Shown: positions 17,347 through 26,166 of the stretch, one piece after another | How the letters are laid out: the number at the start of each line of letters is the position of its first letter | Numbering within the stretch: the stretch's first letter is position 1 | From: Candidatus Poseidonia sp. | GTDB lineage: Archaea > Thermoplasmatota > Poseidoniia > Poseidoniales > Poseidoniaceae | Direction: 5' to 3' | Assembly: GCA_030828165.1 (NCBI GenBank) | Contig: JAURDA010000002.1 | Location: 38,782-102,781 of the forward strand | DNA: 64,000 nucleotides | Notes under the pieces: model-generated | Database searches by the model: none | What the model was told of the DNA's origin: nothing | Seen by the model: only the letters and a program-made list of their open reading frames with translations | Program-made: the position numbers and the translations under genes

Positions 17347-18353
17347 GCGAAGCATCCTCTCCGTCCCCTCCAAAGCCAAGTCTCTTGACCGTGATGATGC
17401 GATTGATGAAGTTACGAGTGATCGTTCTGCTGCAAATCACGGCGCTGTGCGCCATTCTCGTCCACGACACCCTCGCCCGAAACGGCACCCTCGACATCAC
17501 CCGAACTTGGGGAGACACCTTGACCGTCGCGGTCGTGACGTTGGTGGGCGGAACGCTCTCCGCAGGGGGCTCAAACGCCATCAACATGTGGTACGATGCC
17601 GACATCGACCCGCACATGCGGCGAACCATGAATCGCCCGATTCCCCTCGGGCACGCTACGCCGCGATTTGCGCTGATTTTTGGCACCGTCATCGCCGTCC
17701 TCGGTTCGGCTCTCTTTTTGGTCGTCAGTCCCAAAGCAGCCTTTTGGTCGGCGTTTTCGGTGGTGTTCTACGTGTTCGTATACTCCATTTGGCTCAAGCG
17801 TCGGACACCTCAAAACATCGTCATCGGAGGCATCGCCGGCTCCACACCTCCGTTGATTGGGTGGGCTGCAGCGGCGGGGGATTCGATTGCCGGATCAAAC
17901 GTGTTTGACCTTGGCTCGCCCATCCCGTGGATGCTGTTTTTCCTCATCTTCTTCTGGACCCCCCCTCATTTTTGGGCCCTTGCCCTTTACCGCTCGGGCG
18001 AGTACGGGAAGGTGAACATCCCCATGATGAACGAGGTTCGGGGTCCGGAGTACACGGTCTTCCAATCAAAGGTGTACTGTGTTCTGCTTCTTTTCTTGGG
18101 CTCCGTGCCCTGCTTTTGGCCCGACTCAGGCTTGCCGTTGTTGTGGGCCTTCGTCTCTGGCGGCCTGACGCTGTGGTACGCCGCCTCGGTTTGGGCGATC
18201 GACCCGAACGAACCCTTCGACGACAACGGTCGCATGCCCAAAGCAGCCTCCTCCTTCTTCCGGAGTCTGTTCTACCTCGGTTGGATGTTCCTTTCCCTCG
18301 TTCTCATCACCTTCATTCCAACCGATTGGTTGGGTTTCCTCGGTCCGCTATGA
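17343..18353 (+). CDS. ctaB: protoheme IX farnesyltransferase (heme O synthase)
   Basis: UbiA-family polytopic prenyltransferase adding farnesyl to heme B. 336 residues with the first Asp-rich motif NMWYDADIDPHMRRT (about 79-93) followed by NRPIPLG, and the second part FFWTPPHFWALAL typical of CtaB. It starts inside the ctaA stop and supplies that enzyme's substrate, so the pair indicates a heme A-containing terminal oxidase and aerobic respiration. Confidence 0.95.
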   Translation: MSEASSPSPPKPSLLTVMMRLMKLRVIVLLQITALCAILVHDTLARNGTLDITRTWGDTLTVAVVTLVGGTLSAGGSNAINMWYDADIDPHMRRTMNRPIPLGHATPRFALIFGTVIAVLGSALFLVVSPKAAFWSAFSVVFYVFVYSIWLKRRTPQNIVIGGIAGSTPPLIGWAAAAGDSIAGSNVFDLGSPIPWMLFFLIFFWTPPHFWALALYRSGEYGKVNIPMMNEVRGPEYTVFQSKVYCVLLLFLGSVPCFWPDSGLPLLWAFVSGGLTLWYAASVWAIDPNEPFDDNGRMPKAASSFFRSLFYLGWMFLSLVLITFIPTDWLGFLGPL

Positions 18354-18429
18354 GCCGAACGGTGGGGTTCTCCAAGCACCCGTTCAAACCGTCATGTTCA
18401 TGTGAACTTGTCAGGTCGGCGGGTTGCGA

Positions 18430-18516
18430 GCGGCAGTCGCATAGCCTGGCCATTGCGCCGGATTGCTAATCCGGTGGTGTCTCACCTCGGGAGTTCGAAT
18501 CTCCCCTGCCGCGCCA
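18430..18516 (+). tRNA. tRNA-Ser(GCU), CCA encoded
   Basis: Cloverleaf found by hand: acceptor GCGGCAG (18430-18436) pairs with CTGCCGC (18506-18512). The anticodon stem CCGGA/TCCGG encloses TTGCTAA with anticodon GCT (18465-18467). The T arm GGGAG-TTCGAAT-CTCCC is at 18489-18505, and a long variable arm with GGTG/CACC (18476-18485) marks a class II tRNA. Discriminator G at 18513 and encoded CCA at 18514-18516. It reads AGC and AGU codons. No intron is apparent. Confidence 0.95.
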
Positions 18517-18520
18517 ATGC

Positions 18521-21478
18521 TCATTCGAAGAAGTCGTCGAATTCATCGGTAGCCGCCGCCATGTTTCGCTTTCGGGCTTCCATGACGCGCTTCAGGCGCT
18601 TTCGCTTCTTGAGAATGAGTGGCAAGAGGATGAAGTTCAGCAAGATCGTGGCGAGGAGAGCAACGCCGGCAACCTGGAATTCTGCAACTTGCGTGGCGTC
18701 GTTGAGTTTCTGCAACCATGGCATGCCGAGCGGAGGTTCAGGAGGCTCAGGTTCGGGGGGAATCACGTGTTGGTTGTAGGTCCACCAATCGTCGTCGATG
18801 TGGACCCGTTCGATGTTCGGAGAGGGGTAATCTGCGATGAGTTGCTCGTTGCCGACGCTGTCGATCGGAGCGAGGATGTAGTAGTAGGTGCGGTAAGGCC
18901 GCAAGCCGTCGTTGTCAAGACCACGCTGGGTGTAGGTTGCCGACTCGCCGGGTACGCCCGAGAGCCCCTCCACAAGAGGCTCAATGAAGCGGAGGTTGAC
19001 GTTGTCGGGTGCGTTCTCGACGCGATACAGATTCCAACTGAGGTTGCCTTGAGCTTCATGGTCTGGCCATACCCAAGTAAGGGTGACTTCGTAGCACAGG
19101 GACCAATCCTTGCGCAAGTCAAAGCAGGTCGAACTGTTCGTGAAGACCCAGTCGTGGTTGAACTGCTCGACGCTGGTGCTCGGAGCGATGGCGTCACCGC
19201 AAAGCAGGCCGGCTTGCCCGTTGACTCGGGTGATGTTGATCATGTCGTAGTTCGGCAACCCCTCGCGGTCGATGGGCGCGATGGCATAGGATGCACAAAT
19301 GCCGGTTTCAAGCGGCTGAGGGTCGAGCCATTCCGTTGCATCGATGGCGAGGGTGGTGGCCAGCGTGTCGGCGGTCAATTCCTCCCAAACGTTCTCAGAC
19401 ACGCCCGTGACGGGGTCGGGGAACACCGTGGTCCCTTCGATGCCCGAGATTCGGTAGATGTTCCAACCGCCGACGTATGGATTGGTCGTGTCGCCTTGAG
19501 CCTCCCAACCGAGGTGGATCTGTCCACCTTCGCGCTGCGTCCACGCAAAGTCAACCGCATGCACATCGGTGGGTGGCAAATTGCCGATGAGGAGAATCAC
19601 GCCGTCTTTGGTCAGCGAAAGGGAAATACGGTCGCCGGTCGGGTTGAATGCATAGGTATCTTCACCCTCGATTAGGCTCCAGAGTTGGGTGTCGGTGGAG
19701 GGAAGGTAGCGAACATCAACGGTGGACAAGTCAATGCTTTCGGGCAAGAGTGCGCTGAGGTTGAGATCAAGCTCGATGCTTCGAAGCCCGTTGTCGGCCC
19801 CGTTGACGCCCTCGACGTTGAGGTCGAGCAACATCAGCGGGGATTTTCCTTGGCCGATGCTGTAGGACACGCCGAGTTCAGGCAACAAAATGCTGTGTTC
19901 AAACGTGGCTTCGGCTTCGGTGGTGGCTCGACCGGTGAAGAAGGGTTCGTTGGAAATGTCCAAGGCGTTGAGAACATCGAACTCCACATAGGCGTATTCG
20001 GTGTTCCCCCACGGGTCTTGAACTTGGAGGGATATGTTGTGGTAGCCCAAACCAAAGTCCTCGCCGGTTTGGTTCAACACCTGTCCGTATCCCCAGACAT
20101 AGAATCCTTCGCGCCAGGTGTAGTTGAGGGGCTGTGAAGCCACTTCGCTAAATCGACCAACCAACTCGACATCGTCATCGCTCAGGTACACCTTGCTTTG
20201 GGAGTTGACCTGAATGTTGGGGTTGATGGGTCCGATTTCCACATCGGCGGTCACCAAGTACAGGTTGTCGCCCATGCGGATGTCCTCGCCAACCGAAAAG
20301 ATGGTTGGAAGTTGGGCGCGTAGCAAGCGGGCGTTCCCTGTTGTGGTGAGGTTGAGCGAGCACGACACCGATTGCCCGGGATGCATGGTAGGGAGGTCGC
20401 AGCTGTCTGCAACTTCCAGTTCATACTGTTCATCGTAGACCTCAAAGTTCAGCGTTGCTCCACTCACGGTGGTGTTGCCGTTGTTTGAAACTTCAGCAAC
20501 CACGCGCTCAGTACCGAAATAAAACACGCTTGCTTGCTGGTCATGGCTTGGATACACGTCGTCAATCTTGAGGTCAATGCTGTCGTTGAGCACGATTTCA
20601 AACTCGGTCAAGTCGTTGAAGGCATTCAAATCTCCAGTGGGGTTGCCCGTGCTGTTGAAGAGGCCGTACTTCAGCAAGAAGCGTCCTTCATCGGGGTGGC
20701 TGAACGCAGGAAGATCGAGGTTGAACGGGCTGAAGCCACCCCATGCAGATGGCCCCGACCACGTTACGATTCGGTAGTTTTGGCTCAACAGAAGGGTTTC
20801 GTCAAGGGTCCACAACTGCCAGCCAAACTCTGCATCGAGGACACAACCCGAACAAACACTCGCTTGGCCTTTGCTCTTGAGCACGTAGTCGGTGTTTGAG
20901 TTGAGGACCTGTTCGTCGTCGTAGACGGAGAGGTTGGGGAGATGGTCAAGCGGGTTGTGATTGGTTTGGACGATGGCTTCGATAAAAGCGTTGGTGATGT
21001 TGATGTGGAAAAGATATGCATCGTCGGAAGGGTCTTGGTCGACGTTTGAAAAGGTGTAGAGCACGGTGAACAGCCCGTTGGCACTCCCGCCAGGGCTCCA
21101 CGTGTTGGCCGAGGTGATGGTCTCGGTCGCCCCCGCGGCGATGCTCGGCATGGTGAAGGTCCCGGTAGCAGCGTGGACGGATTTGCAAGAGGGGATGTCG
21201 ACATCGCCTTCGCAAGCGTACCATGTCAGCGTTCGTGATGCCCCTGAGGCGGTTGCGCGATGGTTGGTGACATCGGCGCTGAAGGTGAGCAGATCCGTGT
21301 TCTGGTAATAGGCGTCACCAAGAGGTGAGGCGCTGTCCATGATGCCGAGGTTTCCGCTCACGGCGGCGCTCGCTGTTGGTGCGACAGCGAGGCTGGCCAT
21401 CGTCGAAAGCACCAGCAGGGTGACCAGTCCGACCCCCTTGTGTTGACGCCAACCGTTGCGTTGCTTTCGCTCGCTCAT
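18521..21478 (-). CDS. large secreted surface protein with CARDB/FN3-like repeats
   Basis: 985 residues from ATG 21478. Signal peptide with a basic start and hydrophobic core ending near ASA at residue 37. The ectodomain is beta-rich with repeated segments that resemble CARDB or fibronectin type III domains (VEVSNNGNTTVSGATLN-type strands; two WNIYR/WNLYRV segments with pairs of cysteines). A transmembrane helix lies near the C-terminus, followed by a very basic then acidic cytosolic tail. Probably a cell-envelope or adhesion protein. The gene is monocistronic, with its stop five bases from the tRNA-Ser 3' end, and it is divergent from the pilin-like gene. Confidence 0.78.
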   Translation of the reverse strand: MSERKQRNGWRQHKGVGLVTLLVLSTMASLAVAPTASAAVSGNLGIMDSASPLGDAYYQNTDLLTFSADVTNHRATASGASRTLTWYACEGDVDIPSCKSVHAATGTFTMPSIAAGATETITSANTWSPGGSANGLFTVLYTFSNVDQDPSDDAYLFHINITNAFIEAIVQTNHNPLDHLPNLSVYDDEQVLNSNTDYVLKSKGQASVCSGCVLDAEFGWQLWTLDETLLLSQNYRIVTWSGPSAWGGFSPFNLDLPAFSHPDEGRFLLKYGLFNSTGNPTGDLNAFNDLTEFEIVLNDSIDLKIDDVYPSHDQQASVFYFGTERVVAEVSNNGNTTVSGATLNFEVYDEQYELEVADSCDLPTMHPGQSVSCSLNLTTTGNARLLRAQLPTIFSVGEDIRMGDNLYLVTADVEIGPINPNIQVNSQSKVYLSDDDVELVGRFSEVASQPLNYTWREGFYVWGYGQVLNQTGEDFGLGYHNISLQVQDPWGNTEYAYVEFDVLNALDISNEPFFTGRATTEAEATFEHSILLPELGVSYSIGQGKSPLMLLDLNVEGVNGADNGLRSIELDLNLSALLPESIDLSTVDVRYLPSTDTQLWSLIEGEDTYAFNPTGDRISLSLTKDGVILLIGNLPPTDVHAVDFAWTQREGGQIHLGWEAQGDTTNPYVGGWNIYRISGIEGTTVFPDPVTGVSENVWEELTADTLATTLAIDATEWLDPQPLETGICASYAIAPIDREGLPNYDMINITRVNGQAGLLCGDAIAPSTSVEQFNHDWVFTNSSTCFDLRKDWSLCYEVTLTWVWPDHEAQGNLSWNLYRVENAPDNVNLRFIEPLVEGLSGVPGESATYTQRGLDNDGLRPYRTYYYILAPIDSVGNEQLIADYPSPNIERVHIDDDWWTYNQHVIPPEPEPPEPPLGMPWLQKLNDATQVAEFQVAGVALLATILLNFILLPLILKKRKRLKRVMEARKRNMAAATDEFDDFFE

Positions 21479-21633
21479 CAAGGTTCCCTCGCATCCGTGC
21501 TTCAAAGACTCATCGCTTTTGCTTGTCCCCGAGGGCTCTTTTTTTGCGCGCTCAGCGTCATCGGTTTTGGGATTGCCCGCAGTACCCGATGAACATGCGG
21601 TAACCTCATCAATTGCGAACCAATGGTTAGGGC

Positions 21634-22719
21634 ATGCGTAGCCCAGCGTTCGTTTCCGACGAGCGGCGTGAGGGTGGCCTAACGGCGGTCATTGAGTTTC
21701 TGTCCGCCTTTACGTTGTTTTTGATGATCCTCACGGCGTTTATCTCCCTGGCGCAACTGCAAATGGGTTCCAACGACCCCGAAGTCGACCGCTTGGACCG
21801 TGCAGCGGCCCAAGGCTTGGACAGGCTCACTTCCGGCGAGGGGTGGTTCGTCCCGATGGGCGCTGACCTCGACTATGCCAACGCGACGGATGCATGGCAT
21901 ACTTTTGACGCCGAGGCGCTTCAACAGGGGCGCGTCCAAGCCGGGTTGGTGTCCTCGTACCGATTGGACATGGATCGCATCGCCGCCCTCCACAACGTGA
22001 CCGAGGACGGCATGGCCGCCGGGCTTGGTTTGGCCGACGACATGAGCCTTCATCTCTCGGTCAAGGTGGTGGAAAGCACGAACGAAAGCCGAGAAGGGAC
22101 CTTCCTTTTCTCGGGCGGAACGGAGCGGGGCACCGCCCCTTCGTCCTCCACCGCATACCGTTCCTTCCAGCAGGACGGGGAGTTGATTCGGGTGGTGCTT
22201 GAGGTTCACGACGGGGGGCGCAAATTCAACCAGCTCCACATCACCGAAGTGATGACCCGCCCCTCCTCGAACGGTCCGGAATGGATCGAGGTCCACAATC
22301 CCAACGATTTTGCGGTCGCCCTCAAGGGTTGGTCCTTTAACCACACCTCCGGCTCATCGGGAAGCAACGTTTTACTCCAAGAAGGGGTGCTGTCAGGGGG
22401 TTCATTGTCTCTTTTCACCGGTGATGTCTCAACCCAAGAGCGACGCAACGCCACCCACGTCATCGACCTCGGCTCGGCGGGCTTCCTCGGCGTTGGCCAA
22501 CTCAGTGGACTCGCTGACGGTCAGGGTGTTTTGCGCCTGCGTTACACCCAACTCGACGAAATCACCCCCGCAGACATGGTAAGAGTGGAATGGGGCGGTA
22601 ACACCGGTTTGTTCATGGTCAGAGGGCAATCCTTGGTGTGGGACGGCGTCGACACATTTGACGCTGCTTCGTGGAGTCTTGAGGATGCACCGACCCCCGG
22701 CGAATCCTCCATGGCCTGA
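21634..22719 (+). CDS. pilin-like membrane protein with lamin-tail domain
   Basis: 361 residues. The N-terminus is a short charged leader (DERREGG) followed by one hydrophobic helix (about 16-42), similar in layout to archaeal type IV pilin-like proteins; no peptidase processing is shown. Residues about 200-275 (LHITEVMTRPSSNGPEWIEVHNPN, then KGWSF, LSLFTG) match the lamin-tail domain, a beta sandwich found in secreted prokaryotic proteins. Likely a surface protein. It precedes the KaiC-like triad by 68 bases on the same strand, so it may be linked to it functionally. Confidence 0.72.
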   Translation: MRSPAFVSDERREGGLTAVIEFLSAFTLFLMILTAFISLAQLQMGSNDPEVDRLDRAAAQGLDRLTSGEGWFVPMGADLDYANATDAWHTFDAEALQQGRVQAGLVSSYRLDMDRIAALHNVTEDGMAAGLGLADDMSLHLSVKVVESTNESREGTFLFSGGTERGTAPSSSTAYRSFQQDGELIRVVLEVHDGGRKFNQLHITEVMTRPSSNGPEWIEVHNPNDFAVALKGWSFNHTSGSSGSNVLLQEGVLSGGSLSLFTGDVSTQERRNATHVIDLGSAGFLGVGQLSGLADGQGVLRLRYTQLDEITPADMVRVEWGGNTGLFMVRGQSLVWDGVDTFDAASWSLEDAPTPGESSMA

Positions 22720-22787
22720 GCCGCGATTTTCAGCAGCGGCGGTGCAAACACTTCATCAACCTGCGGTGCCTCCTCGTGTTTGGTCCC

Positions 22788-23570
22788 ATGCAACCCAGCA
22801 GCGTTTACACACGAGACCGATGCGTGACGGGCATCCACGGCTTGGATGAGATTCTTCGAGGGGGCATTCCCTACGGCTCAACGGTGCTCGCAGCAGGAAC
22901 CTGCGGCTCCGGAAAGACCACGTTGGGCATGGAATTTCTCGTCAGAGGAGCCCTTGCTGGCGAGGCCTGTGCCCACTTCACCGCCACCGAACCCTCGGTG
23001 AAGCTATTGGAGAACATCCGCCAATATGCCTTCTTCGACATGAACATGGTTGACTCCGGCCTCATCAACGTCTTCGACATGGACGTGCTGTATTCGTGGC
23101 TTGGGCTGGACAAAGCCTCCTTTGAACTGGACGACGTTCACGCCCTCATCAAGTCCATCGTCGACATCGTCAACACCATCGGCGTGACCCGCCTTGTGAT
23201 CGACTCGGTCACCACACTTTGTTACAAGATCAAATCCGAACAACTGATTCGAGATTTCCTCTTCACCCTCGGGAAGAAATTGGCGACCCTAGGCTGCACC
23301 ACCATCCTCATCTCCGAAATCACCTCGGCCACCGAGAATGCGCACTGGTCCTCGTTCGGCGTGGAAGAAGCCATCGCTGACGGCATCATCGTGATGGGCG
23401 ATTCGGAACGGATGGGCCACCTGTTGAGGTTCTTGCAGGTTGTCAAGATGCGGGGTACCTCTCACAGCCGTGCGAAGCATGCCATCGAACTGACGCCGTT
23501 GGGCGTGATGTTGATTCCGATGCTGAAATGGGGTGCATCCGCCGATAAAACATCCAGATGGGGGCAATGA
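22788..23570 (+). CDS. KaiC-like RecA-superfamily ATPase (intact P-loop)
   Basis: 260 residues from ATG 22788; GTG 22776 is an alternative. TGIHGLDEILRGGIP (14-28) is the KaiC-domain opening, Walker A GTCGSGKT is at 37-44 and Walker B RLVIDS at 135-140. Single-domain KaiC-like ATPases act in archaeal signal transduction, and a related protein, FlaH/ArlH, works in the archaellum. It overlaps the next gene by ATGA. No FlaI/FlaJ neighbours are seen, so FlaH identity is not supported. Confidence 0.85.
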   Translation: MQPSSVYTRDRCVTGIHGLDEILRGGIPYGSTVLAAGTCGSGKTTLGMEFLVRGALAGEACAHFTATEPSVKLLENIRQYAFFDMNMVDSGLINVFDMDVLYSWLGLDKASFELDDVHALIKSIVDIVNTIGVTRLVIDSVTTLCYKIKSEQLIRDFLFTLGKKLATLGCTTILISEITSATENAHWSSFGVEEAIADGIIVMGDSERMGHLLRFLQVVKMRGTSHSRAKHAIELTPLGVMLIPMLKWGASADKTSRWGQ

Positions 23571-24157
23571 CGATGTTTGAACTCGACCAACGGATTGCTG
23601 AGCAACTCACCCAGGTGTCCCTCAACAGCTCGGTGCAGGTTCGTATGAGCGCAGCCAACACCTTTGCCGTGACGGCGAGCACGATGGTCCCCCTCATGCA
23701 GATGTTTGAGATGGGCGGCGTGTACATCTCTGCGAGCCGCGGAGCAGCCGAAATCATCCAGGCCTTCGAAGCCATCGGCATCGACGTGTCCAACATTCAT
23801 TTCCTCGACCTCGTCTCCTCGGGTGTGCTTGGCGGAACCGATGTTCCGTATCCAAACATCACCTTCGTCGACAGTCCCATCATGCTTGAGAGCATCCTCC
23901 TTCGAACGCTCTACACCTTGCGAACGGTGAACAACCAGCGAAACTTCGTCTTCCTCGACAGCGTGAATGCGCTGGCCATTTACAACGACGATCGCATGTT
24001 GGCCGAGTACCTTCACACCTTCATCAACACCTTCCGCCAACGGGAGGTCCTTTCGGTGATTCTGAACGTACCGGACCAAACGCCCCCGCTGGTGTTGGCC
24101 AACCTCGACACGTACTGCACCGACCTCATCGATCGCGGTCAGGTGGTCCTTCTCTGA
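23567..24157 (+). CDS. KaiC/RecA-like protein without a P-loop
   Basis: 196 residues from ATG 23567, which overlaps the preceding stop; ATG 23558 and 23573 are alternatives. It has a RecA-like strand order (GVYISASRGAAEIIQAFE, later NFVFLDSVNALAIYN as a Walker-B-like strand) but no Gly-rich nucleotide loop anywhere. It is probably a degenerate paralogue or a structural partner of the flanking proteins. Not a pseudogene: the frame is intact and translationally coupled. Confidence 0.72.
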   Translation: MTMFELDQRIAEQLTQVSLNSSVQVRMSAANTFAVTASTMVPLMQMFEMGGVYISASRGAAEIIQAFEAIGIDVSNIHFLDLVSSGVLGGTDVPYPNITFVDSPIMLESILLRTLYTLRTVNNQRNFVFLDSVNALAIYNDDRMLAEYLHTFINTFRQREVLSVILNVPDQTPPLVLANLDTYCTDLIDRGQVVLL

Positions 24158-24168
24158 GGTGATGATGC

Positions 24169-24972
24169 ATGGCACGGAAAATGACGTTTGATGCAGAGGA
24201 CGAGGAATTCTTTGGCACCGTTGGCTCCTTCGGTGTGCCCAAATTTGACGCTGAAATGCGCGGCGGTGTGCCTCGTGGTTTCACGATGATCGCCTTTACC
24301 GAAACGGGGTCGGGCAGCGAGTTGTTTGCAAAACAGTTCACCTCTCCAGCCGAAGAGCCCGAAAACACGCTCTACATCACCACCGACGAGGGTCAACAGG
24401 AAATTGTCAGAATCTTCCAAAAATATGGATGGCCCCTCGACATCAACGTCCGTACCATTGGAGAGGAATATAACGCCAACGTGTTGGAACGTGAACTGTT
24501 GGCCAGTCGTTACCGGCTTGAGGGCTTCCAACTTGCCGACATCCAACGCTTGGCTCAAACCCGTTTCGTTGACGACAGCAACCAGGATTACTTGACGGAA
24601 GTCACCAACGAAATCATGGGACTAGGTCCGTATTTCCGAGCCGTTTTGGACAATTTGGACTTTTTCCTGCAGCGTGACGACCCCGCCCGTGTGATCTCAA
24701 TGGTGCGAATGCTCCAAGCCCACGCCCAAATGGTCCGGGGTTTGCTCATGATTTCGGTCTCTACCGACGGGTTGGACCCGTCCATCAAACAGGAACTTTC
24801 CTCAATCGCCGACATGGTTCTCTCATTCAAGGTCCGAACCATCGGTACCGAATTCGAGAATTCGATGATCGTTTCAAAATTCCGAAACGCTCCAGAGAAC
24901 CTGAAGATCTTGGTCTTCCGCGTGACCCCCGAAGAAGGCATCACGCCAGAAACCGTGGAACGTATCGCTTGA
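24169..24972 (+). CDS. KaiC/RecA-like protein with degenerate Walker A
   Basis: 267 residues. PKFDAEMRGGVPRGFTMIAF resembles the KaiC opening. The phosphate loop reads TETGSGSEL (44-52), with Ser-Glu in place of the Lys-Thr pair, so normal ATP hydrolysis is unlikely. The C-terminal half retains the fold, with a helix-rich middle. It follows the P-loop-less protein by 11 bases with GAGGTGA upstream. It forms the third member of a RecA-like triad, perhaps a hetero-oligomer with one active subunit. Confidence 0.74.
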   Translation: MARKMTFDAEDEEFFGTVGSFGVPKFDAEMRGGVPRGFTMIAFTETGSGSELFAKQFTSPAEEPENTLYITTDEGQQEIVRIFQKYGWPLDINVRTIGEEYNANVLERELLASRYRLEGFQLADIQRLAQTRFVDDSNQDYLTEVTNEIMGLGPYFRAVLDNLDFFLQRDDPARVISMVRMLQAHAQMVRGLLMISVSTDGLDPSIKQELSSIADMVLSFKVRTIGTEFENSMIVSKFRNAPENLKILVFRVTPEEGITPETVERIA

Positions 24973-25026
24973 TGCTCGTCGTGGACAAAACGACATGTCC
25001 AAAACGGACGGGTGTTCGGCACCACC

Positions 25027-25800
25027 ATGGGCAAGCGTTCAGCGACGGGGGGATTTGACCCCTCCGGCATCGATGCAGATGCTTGGGAGGTGCTTGAAGG
25101 CCAACTTGAGGCCACCATACCCAACTACGACCGGGTCAACACCTGGATGACGTTTGGGCAAGACAGGCGATGGCGACGGAACGTCCGCAACCACGCCAAG
25201 CCCGGCATGAAGGTCCTCGAGGTGGGCTGCGGCCCGGGCTCGTTCGCCGAAGATTTGGTCGGTCTTGACGTGACGTGTCTCGATCCCTCGCCTGAAATGC
25301 TCGCCGCAGCCCAACCTCGCGTCGATGCGGCTCGTGCTGGGCGTGGCGAGGGGCCTGCTGAGTACGTGGAAGCCATCGCCGAGGACATCCCCTTGGCCGA
25401 CGATTCCTTTGACATGGTGTTTTGCCTCTTCTCCTTCCGAGATTTCAAGGACAAGGCCCAAGGTTTGCGAGAGATTCTTCGGGTGCTCAAACCGGGCGGC
25501 CGTTTGGTCATCTGCGATGCAGGAAAAGCGAACAAGATTCACGGCTTCTTCGGCTATCTATGGATGAACACGGTCGTTCAGGTCATGGCTCGGCTCATCA
25601 CGAAAGAGAAAAACCATCCCTGGAAAGGCCTCGCCGCCAGCTACACCCATTACGGCACAAACGGCTACTATCGCAAGATGTTGAAGGAGGTCGGTTTTGA
25701 AGATGTTCAAGGCCGTTTGCTGTACCCGTTCGGTATGGCGAGCCGTTTCCGAGCAACGAAGCCCGAAAAACCCGGGCATCCGAAGGGGTCGTTAGACTGA
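25027..25800 (+). CDS. class I SAM methyltransferase, UbiE/MenG-like
   Basis: 257 residues from ATG 25027 (GTG 25012 possible). YDRVNTWMTFGQDRRWRR is the UbiE/MenG-like opening, VLEVGCGPGSFAEDL is motif I for SAM binding, and LKPGGRLVICD the later motif. It likely methylates a quinone precursor (demethylmenaquinone) or a similar lipid, in keeping with the respiratory genes here, but UbiE-like methyltransferases have varied substrates. It sits just before the ATP synthase operon, 39 bases upstream. Confidence 0.78.
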   Translation: MGKRSATGGFDPSGIDADAWEVLEGQLEATIPNYDRVNTWMTFGQDRRWRRNVRNHAKPGMKVLEVGCGPGSFAEDLVGLDVTCLDPSPEMLAAAQPRVDAARAGRGEGPAEYVEAIAEDIPLADDSFDMVFCLFSFRDFKDKAQGLREILRVLKPGGRLVICDAGKANKIHGFFGYLWMNTVVQVMARLITKEKNHPWKGLAASYTHYGTNGYYRKMLKEVGFEDVQGRLLYPFGMASRFRATKPEKPGHPKGSLD

Positions 25801-25839
25801 TAAACCCTCCTTCGGTGGCGCAAGTACAAGGTGTCCTCC

Positions 25840-26157
25840 ATGGGTATGTCTGAAGTCCTTCGAAGCATCAAATCCGCCGAGCAGGACGCCGAAAAGCGTC
25901 TTGCAGACGCTCAGGAAGAAGCGTCGAAAATCATTTCAGATGCGCGTCGCAAAGCCTCGGAGTTGGTTCAGAAAGCCGCCGACGACACCGTCGCCATGAC
26001 GCAATCCATCCTCGAGGGGGCCCGCTCCAAGGCCCAAGGCGAGGCGGACGACGTAAAGTCCACCGGAGGGGCGGAAGTTGCGAAGATCGAATCCAACTCC
26101 GCCAGCAACCAAGAAAAAGCCGTGCAAATGGTTGTCGACTCACTAAAGTCTGCTTGA
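25840..26157 (+). CDS. atpH: A-type ATP synthase subunit H (peripheral stalk)
   Basis: 105 residues, almost wholly alpha-helical and Ala/Glu/Lys-rich (RSIKSAEQDAEKRLADAQEEA), the coiled coil that pairs with subunit E in the peripheral stalk. ATG 25840 or 25846 are both possible. First gene in the canonical H-I-K-E-C-F-A-B-D order, nine bases before subunit I. Confidence 0.85.
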   Translation: MGMSEVLRSIKSAEQDAEKRLADAQEEASKIISDARRKASELVQKAADDTVAMTQSILEGARSKAQGEADDVKSTGGAEVAKIESNSASNQEKAVQMVVDSLKSA

Positions 26158-26166
26158 GGTGACGCC

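Noticed and set aside
23567..24972. Frameshifted or broken KaiC gene
   Set aside because: Both P-loop-defective members have full, uninterrupted frames, ribosome-binding sites and tight coupling, so they are paralogues rather than fragments of one broken gene.
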